A stretch of 64,000 nt of DNA from Wurfbainia villosa (lineage: Eukaryota; Streptophyta; Magnoliopsida; Zingiberales; Zingiberaceae). The translations under genes were made by a program, and so were the position numbers. Below the pieces are notes generated by a model that worked only from the letters and a program-made list of their open reading frames with translations, searched no databases and was not told where the DNA came from. Location: contig CM045992.1 of the NCBI GenBank assembly GCA_025175895.1, forward strand, positions 119,128,377 through 119,192,376, written 5' to 3'. The first letter of the stretch is position 1. Each line of letters opens with the position of its first letter. Below, in pieces: positions 1 through 14,300 of this stretch.

Positions 1-289
1 AGCAGATGAGACGCGTGAAGAAGTAAATGTTAAATTTGAATCTTGATAGGAAATACTGAAAGTGAAAGGTTTTAGATTTAATAGAGTAAATATATAATAT
101 ATGAAATTTAAGTTTAACAATATTAGATGCATTAAGATAATTGTTAAGATTGGAGATAATGAGTTCTCTATAAGTGAGAGTTTTAAGTATGTAGAATACA
201 AGCTGGATGGTTGAAATAGAAAAGAACGTCAAGTGTTCTTTGTCATCATAAAATATCTTTAAAACTTAAAAGGAAGTTTTACAAAATGG

Positions 290-560
290 TGATTAGACCT
301 ACTATTTTATGTGAAGTTGAATGTTGAGCTATGACTTGAGTATATGAGCAGAAGATGAGAGTTGTAGATATGAAGGTATTAAGGTGGATATGCGAACATA
401 TGAGGATTAATAAGATAAGAAATGGGGATATTAGAGAAAGTCGTAGTCGCACTTGTTGAGGGAAAATTCTGGGAGATTCATTTACGAAGGTACAAATATG
501 TCTTTAGATGACCGACTTTAGTCTAAAGTCTAAAACAAATACAACTAAATAAGTATCAGA
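290..560 (+). mobile_element. RTE-type LINE remnant, reverse-transcriptase C-terminal part
   Basis: Translated on the + strand with stops and small indels, this reads like the conserved C-terminal segment of plant RTE-clade LINE proteins: a tyrosine/cysteine 'ECWA' zone near 310-330, a run resembling 'EQKMRV..MKVLRW.C.H.R..KIRN.DIRE' at about 350-440, then 'RWYGHV'-like residues near 490-510. The reading frame is broken, so it is a fossil. The LINE 3' end reappears at 2235-2312, so the intervening 1.7 kb is an insertion. It lies in an intron of DEG7. Confidence 0.65.
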
Positions 561-589
561 AATGTGATAAAAATATTTTTTCTATTTTG

Positions 590-2215
590 CTTTTATTATG
601 GACACCCAAGGAGATAAAAATTTATCCATAATATATTCATTTAAAATTAAATCTATATTACAAAAATTCATCATAATTAAATGAAAAGTAGGATAATAAA
701 CATTGAAAAATTATTTATTAATCATTAAATATTTTTAAAATTTTGCAAATGTTACTACATGTATTTTATTGATATCAAAATAAATAAATATTAGTATTAT
801 TAACAATTTGTGCAAAAAATGAATATGATAATTCTCTATATTGAAATGAATCCTGAAACAATTGATATAGTGAATTCCAATATATTGGTACATCACGTGA
901 AATTTTTTAGATTTTATTCCATTAATTTTACAAAATTTATCTCATTATTTCATTTTATTAGGATGTGACCATTAATAAGAAATAACAATTTTAATTGGTT
1001 TAATTTGTTTTTTAAAATTTTTTAATTCATCTTAAACACATAAATTTAAATATGCATATACAACGAATATGAAAAAATAACCACCAATAGCAGATTGACA
1101 AAGAAATTTAAGTTCATTAATACTTGCAATACTATAACTAACATTATCAATTGATAGTGAAAATATTTAATTAGTTCATCCATATTTTCTAAAATTCAAT
1201 ATAATAACTGAGAGATGTTGTGAGCATTGTGGTTATTCAAAAACTCGATATGCTAATAAATATTTTTAAATTGTGTACGTGTTATCAATCCAATAGCAGA
1301 GCACACCGATATATAATTGAATTTGTCAATCATCACTCCAAATATTAGAATATAAATGCACTTTATTATTTCATTTACTAAATTCTTTTATTAAAATTTC
1401 CCATTTTACTAATTTTTTAATTATGCAAGTAAGTATAGTTCATGAAACACATTTAACAGATATGTTAAGAGTTTTTTATAAAAATATTCAATAGTGTATT
1501 TAAATCCAAAATTAAAAGAAATATGCTCTACATAGATAAATTTGGTTAATGATTCTTTTAATTTAATATCAGATTATTTAAATAAATTTACATCGTTGCC
1601 TTTAATATACGATGACAATATGGAGACTTGCATTGGAGAATGTTCAATTTCAAATTTTGTTGGGTGCTTTATTTCGACGTGTCGTTTTGATGGCCCATAA
1701 TCGTCGTCTGATTGGAATTTTATAAGAGACTTTGCAATAATTATATTTGTCTTGTATTTCTCTGGACGAAAGATTGATTTTTTTAAAATGTTGTCGGAAT
1801 CTACATTTGGAATGGTTATTTCCTTGCCTTGCTGAGAATGAGATGCATTTTCTTCTATTAGAGTCGGACAATTGAAGTCGAAAGTGATTGAGATTTTGGA
1901 TTTTAGAGAGAAGAATAAAGAAGATATGAAAATGATGTAATAAATATTTTATATATAGAGTTTGAAAAATAACGATCTTTAAATCATAGCCATTGAATAA
2001 AAAAGGTCAAATAATCTCCACCGTTCAAAAATATATATATTTACTATCCGAATCGACAGTTCTAAGAGTCTGAACTAACGGTTCTAATGGTCAAAAACCA
2101 CAAAAAAGAGTTAATCGAAGGTTCATGGTTTTTGGGCATTTGAATCGTAATTAGCTTGTATAACCGGGTCAACGGTTAATTGGCCTGTAGACCTGGTTGC
2201 GGGCCTGGGCCAGGT
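590..2215 (-). pseudogene. Decayed hAT transposase (nested in the LINE)
   Basis: Read on the minus strand, the region carries degraded hAT-superfamily motifs. At about 1270-1350 there is a W-S-D-D-stop-Q....YIGVLCYWID stretch, matching the 'DxWTS....Y..VT.HyID' block of Ac-type transposases with a TGG-to-TGA change. Further on (about 1200-1260) comes 'K.LLAYRVFE.P', matching the usual KRIL.yR...HsA block. A 73-residue open stretch at 1650-1871 probably belongs to its N-terminal region. Multiple stops show it is dead. The flank at 2040-2215 has GGTTC/GGGCC-rich sequence typical of hAT ends. Exact termini and the 8-bp target duplication were not resolved. Confidence 0.55.
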
Positions 2216-2234
2216 CCTGTTTGGACTTACTCGG

Positions 2235-2312
2235 GGTTGGATCTAGATAGAGCTTAATGATGCAAAGGATTCATATAATGGAATAAAGCTTGATTGTTGT
2301 TGTTAATGGCCA
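2235..2312 (+). mobile_element. RTE LINE 3' end (continuation of 290-560)
   Basis: The segment translates to a degraded 'DRAEW.K.IH'-like terminus and ends in the characteristic plant RTE tail (GGaATaAAGCTTGaTTGTTGTTGTT). Strand and order agree with the LINE fragment at 290-560, from which it is separated by the hAT remnant. Confidence 0.55.
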
Positions 2313-2371
2313 AATGAAAGTTAAATTGTTGTGGGGATCTTTACCTTAACTTGGTGCACTACTAACAGCAG

Positions 2372-5300
2372 GATTTGAGCAAATTTACTTCTGTAACTAT
2401 ACTTCAGGTATTTTTTACATACACGTCCATCCTAGAATGTCATTATTTTCACGTTAAAAATATTCTACTGTAGAACAAACGTGGCATGACTGATTCTTAA
2501 GAGTAAAAAATGGTGGATAGGTTATGAGAAATATTTAAAACCACGTTAGTTTTGTTCCAAATAAAAATAACAAACATATCAATTATGGAATTTTTTCTGT
2601 AAGACATGGATTTGGTCTTGTTCGTTCTTCTATATGCTCAAATTTCTAATTATCATGAGTTTTCAATTGCATATGCAAAGATATTGGTTCATAGGTTGCT
2701 GCATGAAATGTATAATTAACCTTTCAGATTGAGCACCATCATAAACATGTGATCAATCATAGAGTTAGTTTGCTAGGACTGTGTTATACCCCATTCTTGC
2801 ATTTGATGAACTTTCCTGGTATTATTGTTTGCAAGGCTGGTTTAGAATCAATTTATTGTAGTTAGTCAACTCAAATAGTTGCTATTGTCTCTTGTGTTTC
2901 CATGGAGAATTTTCTTTGATCTTTGAGTTATCATAGGTAACTTTTGTTCACAAGGGATTTGATGAAACAAGACGACTTGGACTTCAAAATGAGACTGAGA
3001 AGGTATGTAGGCTATTATTGGAATGCATACTGCTTACAGAATCATATGTACTGAATGAAAAGTTAGTTATCTGAATATCTGAATTTGAGTTTCCTCAACT
3101 TTGTGTCTATTAAAACTTTGGTATTTTATTTGACCTTTTCTAATGATTAGATGGTGAGGCTTGTTTCTCATTCTGGAGAGACAGGAATGCTAGTGGTTGA
3201 ATCTGCGGTTAGTTTCTCTTGGTCCTGTTGAAGACTTGTGTACTTTTGTTCAGTAATAATTATATGTTTTTTTGGTTTTGAAACTATTGCAGGTTCCTGG
3301 TGGTCCTGCTCATAAACATCTTGAACCTGGTGATGTGCTTGTTTGTGTTAATGGGGAGGTAAATTAGATTGACTTTGAGCCTTCAATATTGGGGTGCCAA
3401 TTTTGTTAAATATGTTGTATGTTATATATAAGGTTCAAAATTTCGAGTTGGGCTGAAGCTTCAATCATTGATTGGAACAATACTGTTTCAATATTGGCTG
3501 ATATTTCAATATATGGTGCTAGTAATGGATTGGAGTTGAAGAAAGACAAAAATGAAGTATAAAAAGGAGACATTGTTTTTGCCAAACATGATTTTAAATC
3601 TTATACCAAAATGGTCTAAGCATATAATTCTAGTAAATTACTAAAACTCGATGTCACTCGACATAGACAATATCTCATTCCTTTATTTCATTTTTTCCCT
3701 TCAACCTTCAATTTGTCATCAATACCATGCATTGGAGTATCAACACAATCAATATCTTTCCTGTTAAAAATCAAAGCTACTATGACACATTTCGAGATTT
3801 TAAATTTTAGCGCCTAGTGGTAATGAGTTTCGTTGACTTATCGGAATGATATGTTTTCAACCATTTTGCCTAGCAAGATATGAGATTTCAAACCATGGTC
3901 ATACAAGACTTAGAATTATTTCTTATTATTTGTCATATGAGGCCCTCTCATAATGGTGGTTTTAAAATCTAGACCATTGTGTCTCTTGGACTATCTACTT
4001 CTAGTCTTTTGTTACTTCAACCAATTGGCATTGTGTTACTTTTTGAGTCTTGGTATTGTAGAAATTGAAATGGAACTAGTCCAACCCAAAATACCCAGAC
4101 ATTCAAGTGCAAGGCCCCTTTCAGTCAAGTATGCCTAAGGTAGTCTGTAGCCTTGTGTTTCTGAGCACTCATAGGATCAGATACCATACCATAAGTGAGG
4201 ATAACTAGACACCAACCTTAGAGAGAGCACAAGATCTCGTTGGACCCGATCATTCAGAGAAGAGAAGTTGATTCTCTTGGAGAGAGGATAAAGGACAAGG
4301 AATTTATTCAGGATAAAATTTGCTTTATTACTACTGAAAGAACCTTTTGGACAATAGAGGTTGCAACCCTTTCTCAATTTCTATGAACTTGATCCTAGTT
4401 TTAGAATTTTGTTCTTGGATCACTTCCTACAAATGATGAACCTACTGTAAAACAAGTTCATTCTAATTGTTGACAATTACTTAATTGTATCTTTATGATT
4501 TACAATTAAGTGCAGGTGATTACTCAATTTCTTACATTGGAAACATTCCTCGATGACAACGTGAATGGCGACATAGATTTGCAGATCGAAAGAGGTGGAG
4601 CACCCTTCACCATGAAATTGAAGGTAAAGTTTCTCAGAAAAAAGTGTCCACCATACTGGTACAGTCCAGTAGTCTGCAATTCAATCCCTGATCTGAGAAT
4701 GCATTGTGATCTTTACTTTCTCTTTCTTGAATTTTTATTTTCAATTAATCCATATGATAATCTGTTGCTATCATGTTAAATGCTACCTTGATCAATCTGA
4801 GATCACTTATAATTCCAATATTTATTGCTTTTTTTTTTTTTGCTTTGATAAGTACCAACTAAGATTTTAACGCTTCAGGTTCAAGATTTGCATTCCATAA
4901 CACCAAATTACTTTCTTGAAGTTAGTGGTGCTGTTATCCATCCTCTCTCATATCAGCAGGTGTTGCTCCCTTCAAATTCTCTTTTTTTTGGTTCTCAATA
5001 TCAAGTGGTATTTGGTTGGAGGTGTGCATAAAATATGACATAAACTCTATCTTTAACAGGCTCGAAATTTTCGTTTCAAATGCGGACTTGTCTATGTTGC
5101 TGATACAGGGTAAGCCTTTCTCTCAAGAAATAAGCTCAAATTTTCATGTAAAATTACTTGTTAATTTTTATAATGCATTCAGCAGACATTGATTCATTAT
5201 CTGCAATTGTTTTTTCTATTGTGGAATAATGCATCTTAATATTGCACATGTTTTCTTTTTAATGTTGGTGAAATTTACTTTATTGTATGATTGGAATCCG

Positions 5301-8300
5301 ACCCCACCTAGTGGGATAAGACTTTGTTATTGTTGTTATATGACTGACATCACTTTCTTGGATAATGAAGTCGTAGGAATATCAATCCACAACCTCAAAG
5401 AAAATAGTATTCTGAATGCAGTATGCTTATAATGCATTTGATTTTTTCACTGTTTGACAATGAATCAATATTCTTAACATGATCAGCAAATTTCTCTCTT
5501 ACATTATTTTACACATTAGCATTTCAGATTTGGATGTATGTTGGATTGCTGATATATAGTTAAGGAATTGAAAATCCATTTTGGCTTTCCAATGTAATTA
5601 ATGTTTATTAATACTAACTGCTTTTGCCATCATTTGTCTTTTTATATCTTGAAAAAGAAAGACATTGTAACTAGTGTGGTTTTTGCTACTTCCAATGCTT
5701 TTATAGAACTATGGTACAAACTAAGTGTTTGAAATGACATGGTTTCAGAGTGACACTAAGGTTCATGAGCAGTTTATAGTTTCGACTCAGATTTGTTTTT
5801 CTTGTTGTTAGTGTCAAGGATTAGAGCATTGTTCTGATTTGGGGTATTGGTCCATGGCTAGATTTATACTACTTCGATATTGTGTTGACATGCTGGCACA
5901 ATGTTGGAGGCATCAATTAGGAGGAATACATTTGGAAGAAAAAAGAATTAAGAAGAAGAAGAAGAAATCCTCAAAGAATTTGAGAAGTAGTGGAGGAAAA
6001 GGCAGTAACTACTGACCTGGAGGAGTTAGAGGAAAACCATTGCATGAGATGGAGCCAAAGTAACCAGACTCTGTGTCTTAAAAGGAGACTCTCAGAACTG
6101 CACAACTCTCATGAATGGTTCATGGTGCTCTGTTGTGCTCATTGCATGCCGGAAGAAGACTCTTAGTTTGCTGAGGGGCTGCAACACCTTCCTTCTCACC
6201 AAAACCTCACCGAAGAAGACCAAGACACGGGAACCCTAGAGGAACAATGGAAGACGATGTAGTGCTCAGGGAAGCCTCATGGAAAAGGACACAGAGTTCG
6301 CTAAATCTGCATGTGAGATACCATAGATGTATTTGTATCTATTGATGGGTTTCATATGTCAGTTGACTAGTGGAACGATATGTTTCAGCTTGTGTTGGCA
6401 TGGTTCGATATATTAAACCTTGGTGGTTGGAATATATCAAATCTATTGACAACAATATCAACATACTTTAATTGTGGAATCATGTTTCTAAGGAAAAAGA
6501 ACTATCAAGGGGGGTGGGTTGAAAATGAGATGTAAATCAAAAGCTTCAGCACAATTGGTCTAGAGCCAAGTGGGACTTCTCAACAAACATGTTTCAGTAT
6601 ATGTTGATTTTTGTATTGTAATATTAATTATTTCCCCAGATTTAAGTGGTTCATGTATTTTCAAGTTTCATGCGATAATCATGAATTCATTATAGTGGGC
6701 ATTGGTTTCTCATGTGACTCAATATTGTGTAACTTATTTTTTCTCTAAACTGCTATGTGGAATCATAGCAGCAGTACTCTGAATGCTCTGTACTTGCAGA
6801 TTTGATTGTATTCTGTCTTGTATTCCTTAGAAACTGAAATCCTGATGCATCATGCTTTGTAGTTGGTAATAAAAAGTCCAAGTAATTAAACTACATACTG
6901 CAGGTATATCCTCTCTCGAGCTGGCGTCCCACGCCATGCAATTATCAAGAAGCTTGCTGGGGAAGAGACATCAAAAATAGATGATTTCATAACAATTTTA
7001 TCAAAATTATGCAGAGGTGCACGAGTGCCTTTAGAATATGTGAGCCATGTGGACCGCCACCGGAACAAGGTGTTGTACATTTTCTTGTCCACTTTGCCAG
7101 ATAGTTATTTCACTTCTTTGGATTTTCATGTGTGCTATTGGTTATGGCCATTAACACTTAGATTACCTCAAGCCAAAACTATTCTAGGTTCAAATACATA
7201 GTCACAGTTCTCTCAGGCAACATTCCCTTTAATTAGTTTTATTTATATATTTATTTTTACTTATAACATCAAGAATTTACCAATGACAATGGAGACTAGT
7301 GTTATGTGGCCTTTGCATTCCATTGTTGACAGGATAACATGTTTTTTTTCCTCTGTGCAATTGTTTTCCATAAACCCAACATTATTGTTAATCTTTCTTG
7401 ATTGTTTTCTGTAAACCCAACATTATTGTTATTCTTTCTTTATTTTACTCATCCGTTCAATCTTTTTATACTGGGCTTGTCAAATTTTGCTTGCAGTCAG
7501 TTTTGATTATAATTGACCGTCATGAATGGTATGTCCCTCCACAACTATATGTCCGTGACGATAGCACAGGGCTATGGGTGGCTAGACCAGCTATACCAGC
7601 TGACTCTGCCTTATTTTCTTCAACTATTGACTGGGGTAGAATTAGCGCAGCCCCTATGGAAAAACCAGTTATTGGCAAGAGACGATTGGAAGCTGATCAT
7701 CAGAACAACAATGAGAACTGGGAGGATAGGTGTAACAGAATGCAGACTGATGATGAGAACATTGTTGATGATTCAATTGCTGGGGATGCTTCCTTTGGTG
7801 ACAAAAAGAGGCTGCAAATAGAGGAGGATTCAATAGTAGAAGGAAGAGTATTCTCCAATGGAGCTTTGAATGACTTTAAAGATCCAAACTTGGAGCATCA
7901 ACCCAACTCGGAAAATACTGAGGTTTTGCATCATCAGGTAGCAGTTCGAACAAATGCATCAATTGCAGAACAAGTGATAGAGCCCACTCTCGTAATGTTT
8001 GAGGTAGGGAAGAGTTTTTTATTTTCAGTGGTTTTATAAAAATTACAGTAGTATGGCTATCTGATTGAGCATTTACTTTTGAAAAATTCTTATGCAACAG
8101 CTAGTGTTGTTTATTTATCTATACTATTGCTCCCTTTTGATGGTTATACTTCACTATTGTTGGTTTATCCTATAAAGGCATCATGCTTCAAATGATGTGA
8201 ATGCTTAGAGCAGCATTCGCCAGTCTTTCATGGAAAAAAAATATAATTTATAATAGAAGACTGAGATATGTTGCTTAGAACATATGACTTAAAGACCGTA

Positions 8301-11300
8301 CAGTTTCTCTTTATGTCACACTATATTTTCAATGGAACATCCAAAAGTCATTGAGCTTGCTTTTAGTTTCCTTGCAGTTTCTCATGAGTTGGATAACTAT
8401 AGTAGTTATGTTATGGGCTTGAATTACTATAGTGGTTATGCATTTTTGCTAGAAGTATATATGAATTGGCAAATAACACCAGGGAACATTTGAAGACAGG
8501 CAGTTGTTTTCTAAATATTCAGTTACAAACAGGTAGCATACTGGTGTGTTGGGGCCAGAAATGAAGTGCAAATATTTTGATAGAAAATAGTGAGCAAATT
8601 GTCTCTGAAATGACGGATGCGATAAGTTACTTTTTGCTCTTGTTTCAACTGGATATCAACGCTATAAATTGGTGCAGATTTACTTGTAAATATGAATCTA
8701 GGTGGGAACAAGTCTTGAAGATTTAACTAAGATGTATCTTGTTATACATAAGTTGTTGCAGATAAGCTTATAAAAGTGTGTTATTATTGATATATTCTGT
8801 CTGACTTTATTAGTACTATTGTTTGAAATTTTAGCTTTTTGCATCAGATAATTTTAGAAAAGTATTTGCCTTTGATTTCTCGACTTTTGTTGATGCTTGC
8901 AATTTATAAAAAATGAGAAGTAGCAACGCATGGTGATATAACCCTCTTATCTCATTTTTCATACTCCAAGAGGCTTCCAATCTATTTTATTTAATTCATT
9001 TGAGTGAGTTTTTTTTATTTAACATTATCACTCTTGCATTAAAATATTGATTATTCTTTTAAACGCCTCTTCTCTTAATATGTGAATCCATTATTACCAT
9101 GATTTGAAATCGCTATTAGTTACATGTAAACGGCATTATAATTAGTAGTGTGTATTCATACAATATGCTTATTCTTGCAAATTTGTTCAATTTTGTCAAC
9201 ACCTGCAGGTTCATGTACCACCATCATGTATGATTGATGGTGTCCATTCTCAACATTTTTTTGGGACAGGAGTTATTGTACATCATTCAGAAACCATGGG
9301 TTTAGCTGCTGTTGACAAGAATACAGTTGCTGTATCTGTCTCTGATGTAATGCTGTCATTTGCTGCATATCCTATGGAAATTCCAGGAGAGGTAAGGACT
9401 CATTGATTGTTTGAAATGTAGGTCAGTTTGCTGATTCTGCAATTGCACTTACAGAATTTCCTTAGGTTGTTTTCTTGCACCCTGTTCACAATTATGCTCT
9501 TGTTGCTTATGATCCTTCTGCTCTGGGGATTGGTGCTTCCAGTGTTCGTGCAGCTGAACTTCTTCCTGGTTAGTTTATTTTCAGGTGTATCTTGTTCTTG
9601 TAAAAATATTATGTAAGATTCTTGCACAACTTATGTTTATTATTGGCATAAAACCAGATTAAAAAATTATTGTTATGTGACATTCTATTTCTCGTTCTTG
9701 ATGAGAATATTATGGGAGTTGACTGTGTCTTTATTGTATGAATAAATCAGGGTAATTTATAGTCTTGGTTGCATTGCTATAAAGTAAGTCTTGACTGTAG
9801 GAACATGCATAAAGAGAGTATTAATGATTAAAATCATTTCTCTCACTTTCCCCATTCTCTGTGATGGAGGACTCTGTGCCAGCGGTTAGTTTATTGCAAG
9901 TGTATTGATAAAAGGGTGTAAAAACCAGGCAAGTGATGCCTGCTCATTCAAGATTGGCAGGATTGGGATGAATGAAGAAATTATACAAATTCGTACTAAA
10001 TAGTAACACAGAAATCATTCATAATCAACAAATTAAAATTTCGATTCAACCGATTTTATCTAATAGTTTGTGTTTAGATCTAGCCATGTGTTCATCAATA
10101 TGGTAAACTTGAGTCTTTACACGCATTTGTCTGTGGTCATCTTGTACTGTCACTTTGCTCAATCCCACTCAATTCAGTAGATAGGCCTTTGGTAGATTAT
10201 TGGTTTAGATTACAGTTTAACATATAAATTGGTTCTATCAATGATATCATGTCATATTTTTCTAGCTGTAATAGACAACATAAATCTCTTTTATCGAACT
10301 TTATTCAGGGCATTGTTCTGTCAATTTAATAATATCAGCCTCTAGTTCGTTCTCCTTTATAACTGTTAGTGTAAGTAGTGCATAGGGACGTATAAGTAAT
10401 GAGGTGTGTATATATATGTATAGTTAGAGGGGACTGTCTAGAGGATTAATTCTAATAATAAAGGGAAGTCCGGTACACAAAGCTTCCACCAATGTGGAAT
10501 CTCGGATAAGAGTCTATTGTATGCAACCTTAGCTTTGCAAGTGGTTGTTTTCGTGACTTGAATCCGTGATCTCAAAGTCACACGACAATAACTTTACTAT
10601 TGCGCTAAGGCTCACCTTCAGGATTAATCCTAATAATATCCCCCAAAATCAAAATGGTATCGATTCCATTGATTCCAGGGCTGCTTGTTCTCTCATGCCT
10701 TCCTCTTACTATATGCTTCCCTCTTCTGTTTGCTTTGCTCACGCATCCATTCTTCTTCATCTAACACAGTTTCTCCAGTATCATCTCCCTGTGCTCACAT
10801 CTTTCATGTACTCCGCTGCGAATTTTTCTGCAATCTGCCCCCTTCTTAGCTCACAGGACCATGCTACTTCCGTGGTCATTTATGTGACTGGTTCTCCTTC
10901 CATGAACACCGGAGCACTGGCCATGCTTCTGGTGCTGATTTTATTTGGAGGCTTTTATCTTTCAGCATTTCCAAATTCGGAGCTGGTGCCAGTTCCTATG
11001 CACTTCACTGGTAGCAGCATCTCATAACGTAATAATGTGATGGAACATTACAAAATTTTCATGTTGGCCTTTGGCAATAAGCATTTCAGTACTAGACATG
11101 TTATTGATGTATTGTTTGAGCAATTCAAATGGTTAGTTTGGTCAGAGTGCACCATCTCAGTCCTTGACATCTTCTGTTCATAAAATTTCTTTTATCCCAC
11201 AAGTCTGAGTTAAAAAATTATAGATTCTAGAGCTTTTAAGCATATATATGGTAGTATTTCCCTTTAATCTAGACTTACACCTACATCTCATCTAAATTGC

Positions 11301-14300
11301 TCAATAACTTTTACTACTTATTTTGTTTCCATTCAAGATTCATAGACTAAAAATGTGATGGGAGAGCATGAGTATTGAGGATTGTTGTCGTTGATAATGA
11401 TTGCACGTTAAACTTCTTTCTAAATACACATTGGTGTAAAATCTATAATGATTTGTTTAGCCCCCGGGCTATAGTGTAGTGGTAAGACATCCACGCATAT
11501 TCTCAGGAACCCCTGGGTCGATCCCTAGCTATGACATATTTGCGGACTTTTCCCTAAATGGGGTCAGTCCTTTGGGATGTCGGATCTGTTGAGGCAGCCT
11601 ACACTAGCACTCGTCTGATTTACCACCCCCTCCCCCTCTCTCGGTAGGAGCAGTTGAGGGGGGTCGATGACGGTTCCACATTTTTTATAATTCACTGTTT
11701 ACTTGGAGGTGCAGACAAATGAATGGATGGATTGCCTATCCTTTCCTCAGTTTACTTATTGTAAAATAATAGAAGAGACGGATTCAAGAATTCTTCTATA
11801 CTTTTTTACTTATTGTAAAATAATGGATGGATGGATTCCAGAATCCATCTATGTACCATTTTTTGGACTTTTTTTCATCCACTCAAAATTGGACAAAACA
11901 AGCTTTCCTTATCAAAAGCTTGTGCCGAACCTCTCCCAATGGCATCAACCTCGTGGCTACAGATGACCTTTCTCATAGTGGCGAACGAGGCCAGGAATTT
12001 GCTCACAACCATGGTAGCCTCGCTTGCGACCACGACTGGCCTCGCGTCATGAGGTTCAGTGAGGCTAGCTTGTTTTTCCCCTTCCCCTCTTCTATCTTCA
12101 TATTTTCTTTCTTTTCCTTTACTTTTCCCCTCCTTTTCCCTAGGAATTTTTTCCACTTGGAATTCCTTTCCTTCGTCAATCCACACCTCGAAGTAAACAG
12201 AGAAAAGGTGATAAAATTATCAATTTCGATCTGTTAAGGTCAGATTTGATCCAGATTGATGATGTTTTTGACTCAGGTTTAACTTTGAGTTTGATCAAGC
12301 AAGATTGCATCTAGTCATCTAATCAAACAAGATTGAGATTGAAAAATGACTCAAGTTCAATATATCACTTAATCACCCATCATTTGCAAATCTTGTAAAC
12401 TAGGTAAACAACTTGGGTCTTCAGTCCCTAGTCTAGTTACTAAATGAGTTTTTGCACCTTTGTCCTTCCACTATGATGTTTGGGTCTTAATTGTGCTCCT
12501 TCGAAGTATAGTTTTAAGTATACAAATAACTTTATTAGTAATTATGCGTGAACTTAGGCTTTTTTTAATGGAGTTTTCTTTTTTGCTATTCCTTTTGTGC
12601 TAAAATGATAAGACAATTTGGAAACCATTATTTGTGCACTAAATCTTTGTTTGGGAGGAGGGGAGGGAAGGGGAAGGAAGGGTAGATAAGGGAAAAGGAA
12701 ACTTTTAACTTTTTTTGAAAAGAAGTGAGGAAAGGGTTGGAAATGGTAAGGTTTAACCTCCCTTACCTGTAAAGAGGAAGATGTTCTTACACCCCAATTT
12801 AGGGTATAAGAAGAAGGTTACTCCAAATATTTATTATTCCAATTTTACCCCTTTTTTAAAATATTAATTCCCAAACAAATAAATTCATCAAAGTTATTTA
12901 ATTTATTAACTTAAACTTTCCAGTTGAGTACTATATTTTCTTTCATTCTTTGTTGAAATCTCTGTTCGTCGAGCTTCGCTCTTTCCTTCTTGCAGCTGTC
13001 TCTGACGAAAGTGTTTTTGTCGACATCTCTGCTCGTCTATCCCAAAAAATAATTATTTTAAATGGTAATATAAAAGAATTATTTTTTTATTCAAAAGTAT
13101 CTAATTTGTATTTATAAAATTAATATTAATATTATAAAAAAATTAAATCAATGTCTAATTTAAGATGTGAGAGTATTTTTGTAACTTTATATATTTAACC
13201 TCCATTCCCCTCCCTTTCCTCCTAAATAAGGTAATACATAACCTTCCCTCCCTCCCAAACAAGAGGAACACAAATACTACCCTTCCCTTCCCCTTCCATT
13301 AATGAACCTTCCCCTCACCCCATCCAAACAGAGGGTAAGGGACAGCTTCAACCTTTCCTCACTGATTAAAGTATGTTCTATCAATCATCTTATTCTTATG
13401 TACCTTAATAGAATAGTGTTTGTTATATCGAGGTAAAATATGCGTTTGGTTGAGACCACAAAAACTTCATACGAGGGTTTCCTCAATCTACCTAACTAAA
13501 AAATTAATCAAATCTTTTCATTGCTACATTGCCAAACACAAATCTTGTCATTTCAATCTTTGCAAAAATATAAAAAATAATTACTACATTAGCAACATTG
13601 CTCCAAAGATTTCTCCAAAGTGAGGTCAGGCATAATAATTAGTTGTTCAATTGATTAGGTAGAGAAAGCAAATATGGAAACAACATAACAAATTTTAATG
13701 ATCTAGAGGTGCACAAAAAGATACAAAATTGATATAAAATATCAATTGACATGAGTGGATACATTAAGAATTTCATAGATCAAGTGAAAATATGTCATAA
13801 TCAAGAATGAAGCATCACAAAATGAAAACATAAGGCTCATGGGAGTATTATCCACTTAGACCTGCAAAGCGTATTATAATCCTCATGGTTTTTATCCAAT
13901 AACATCCCTAGCTCAATGAATTACTAATAAGGACCTAAGTTAATATTCACAAGAAAACATAAGCAAATCAAATGCACACAGAGCGAGCAATGAAGAAATC
14001 TTCATCCTCTCTAGGATTAGTGTACACACTTGCCACAATGTACCATGAATTTGCAATAGTCCTTGCGAGAGTGATGAACCTTGTTCCATGTTTAACAACT
14101 TGAATATCGAAAAGTCCCATAACAACTCAATGGCCTCTCGTAGCATGGGGAAAATGAGTGTATTGTGTACATTAAAGTCAATATAAGGCAAAATAAATAG
14201 AGAGAAATAAGACACATAAAATAAGTAGTACAAATAATGTGAATCTTTAAGTAGCCACTATGAAATTATGTGTTTAGCAACTGTGTCGAGGAATTTTAGG

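Noticed and set aside
10566..11027. 153-residue frame after the LTR as a possible gag
   Set aside because: It begins inside the inserted SINE, and I could not recognise a gag or zinc-knuckle motif; kept only as part of the LTR remnant.
11459..11500. tRNA gene from the A-box and B-box
   Set aside because: No cloverleaf closes; the boxes belong to SINE heads, here and at the other SINE positions.
11703..12237. Overlapping frames inside the large DEG7 intron
   Set aside because: No recognisable motif; a pyrimidine-rich stretch and intronic position make coding unlikely.
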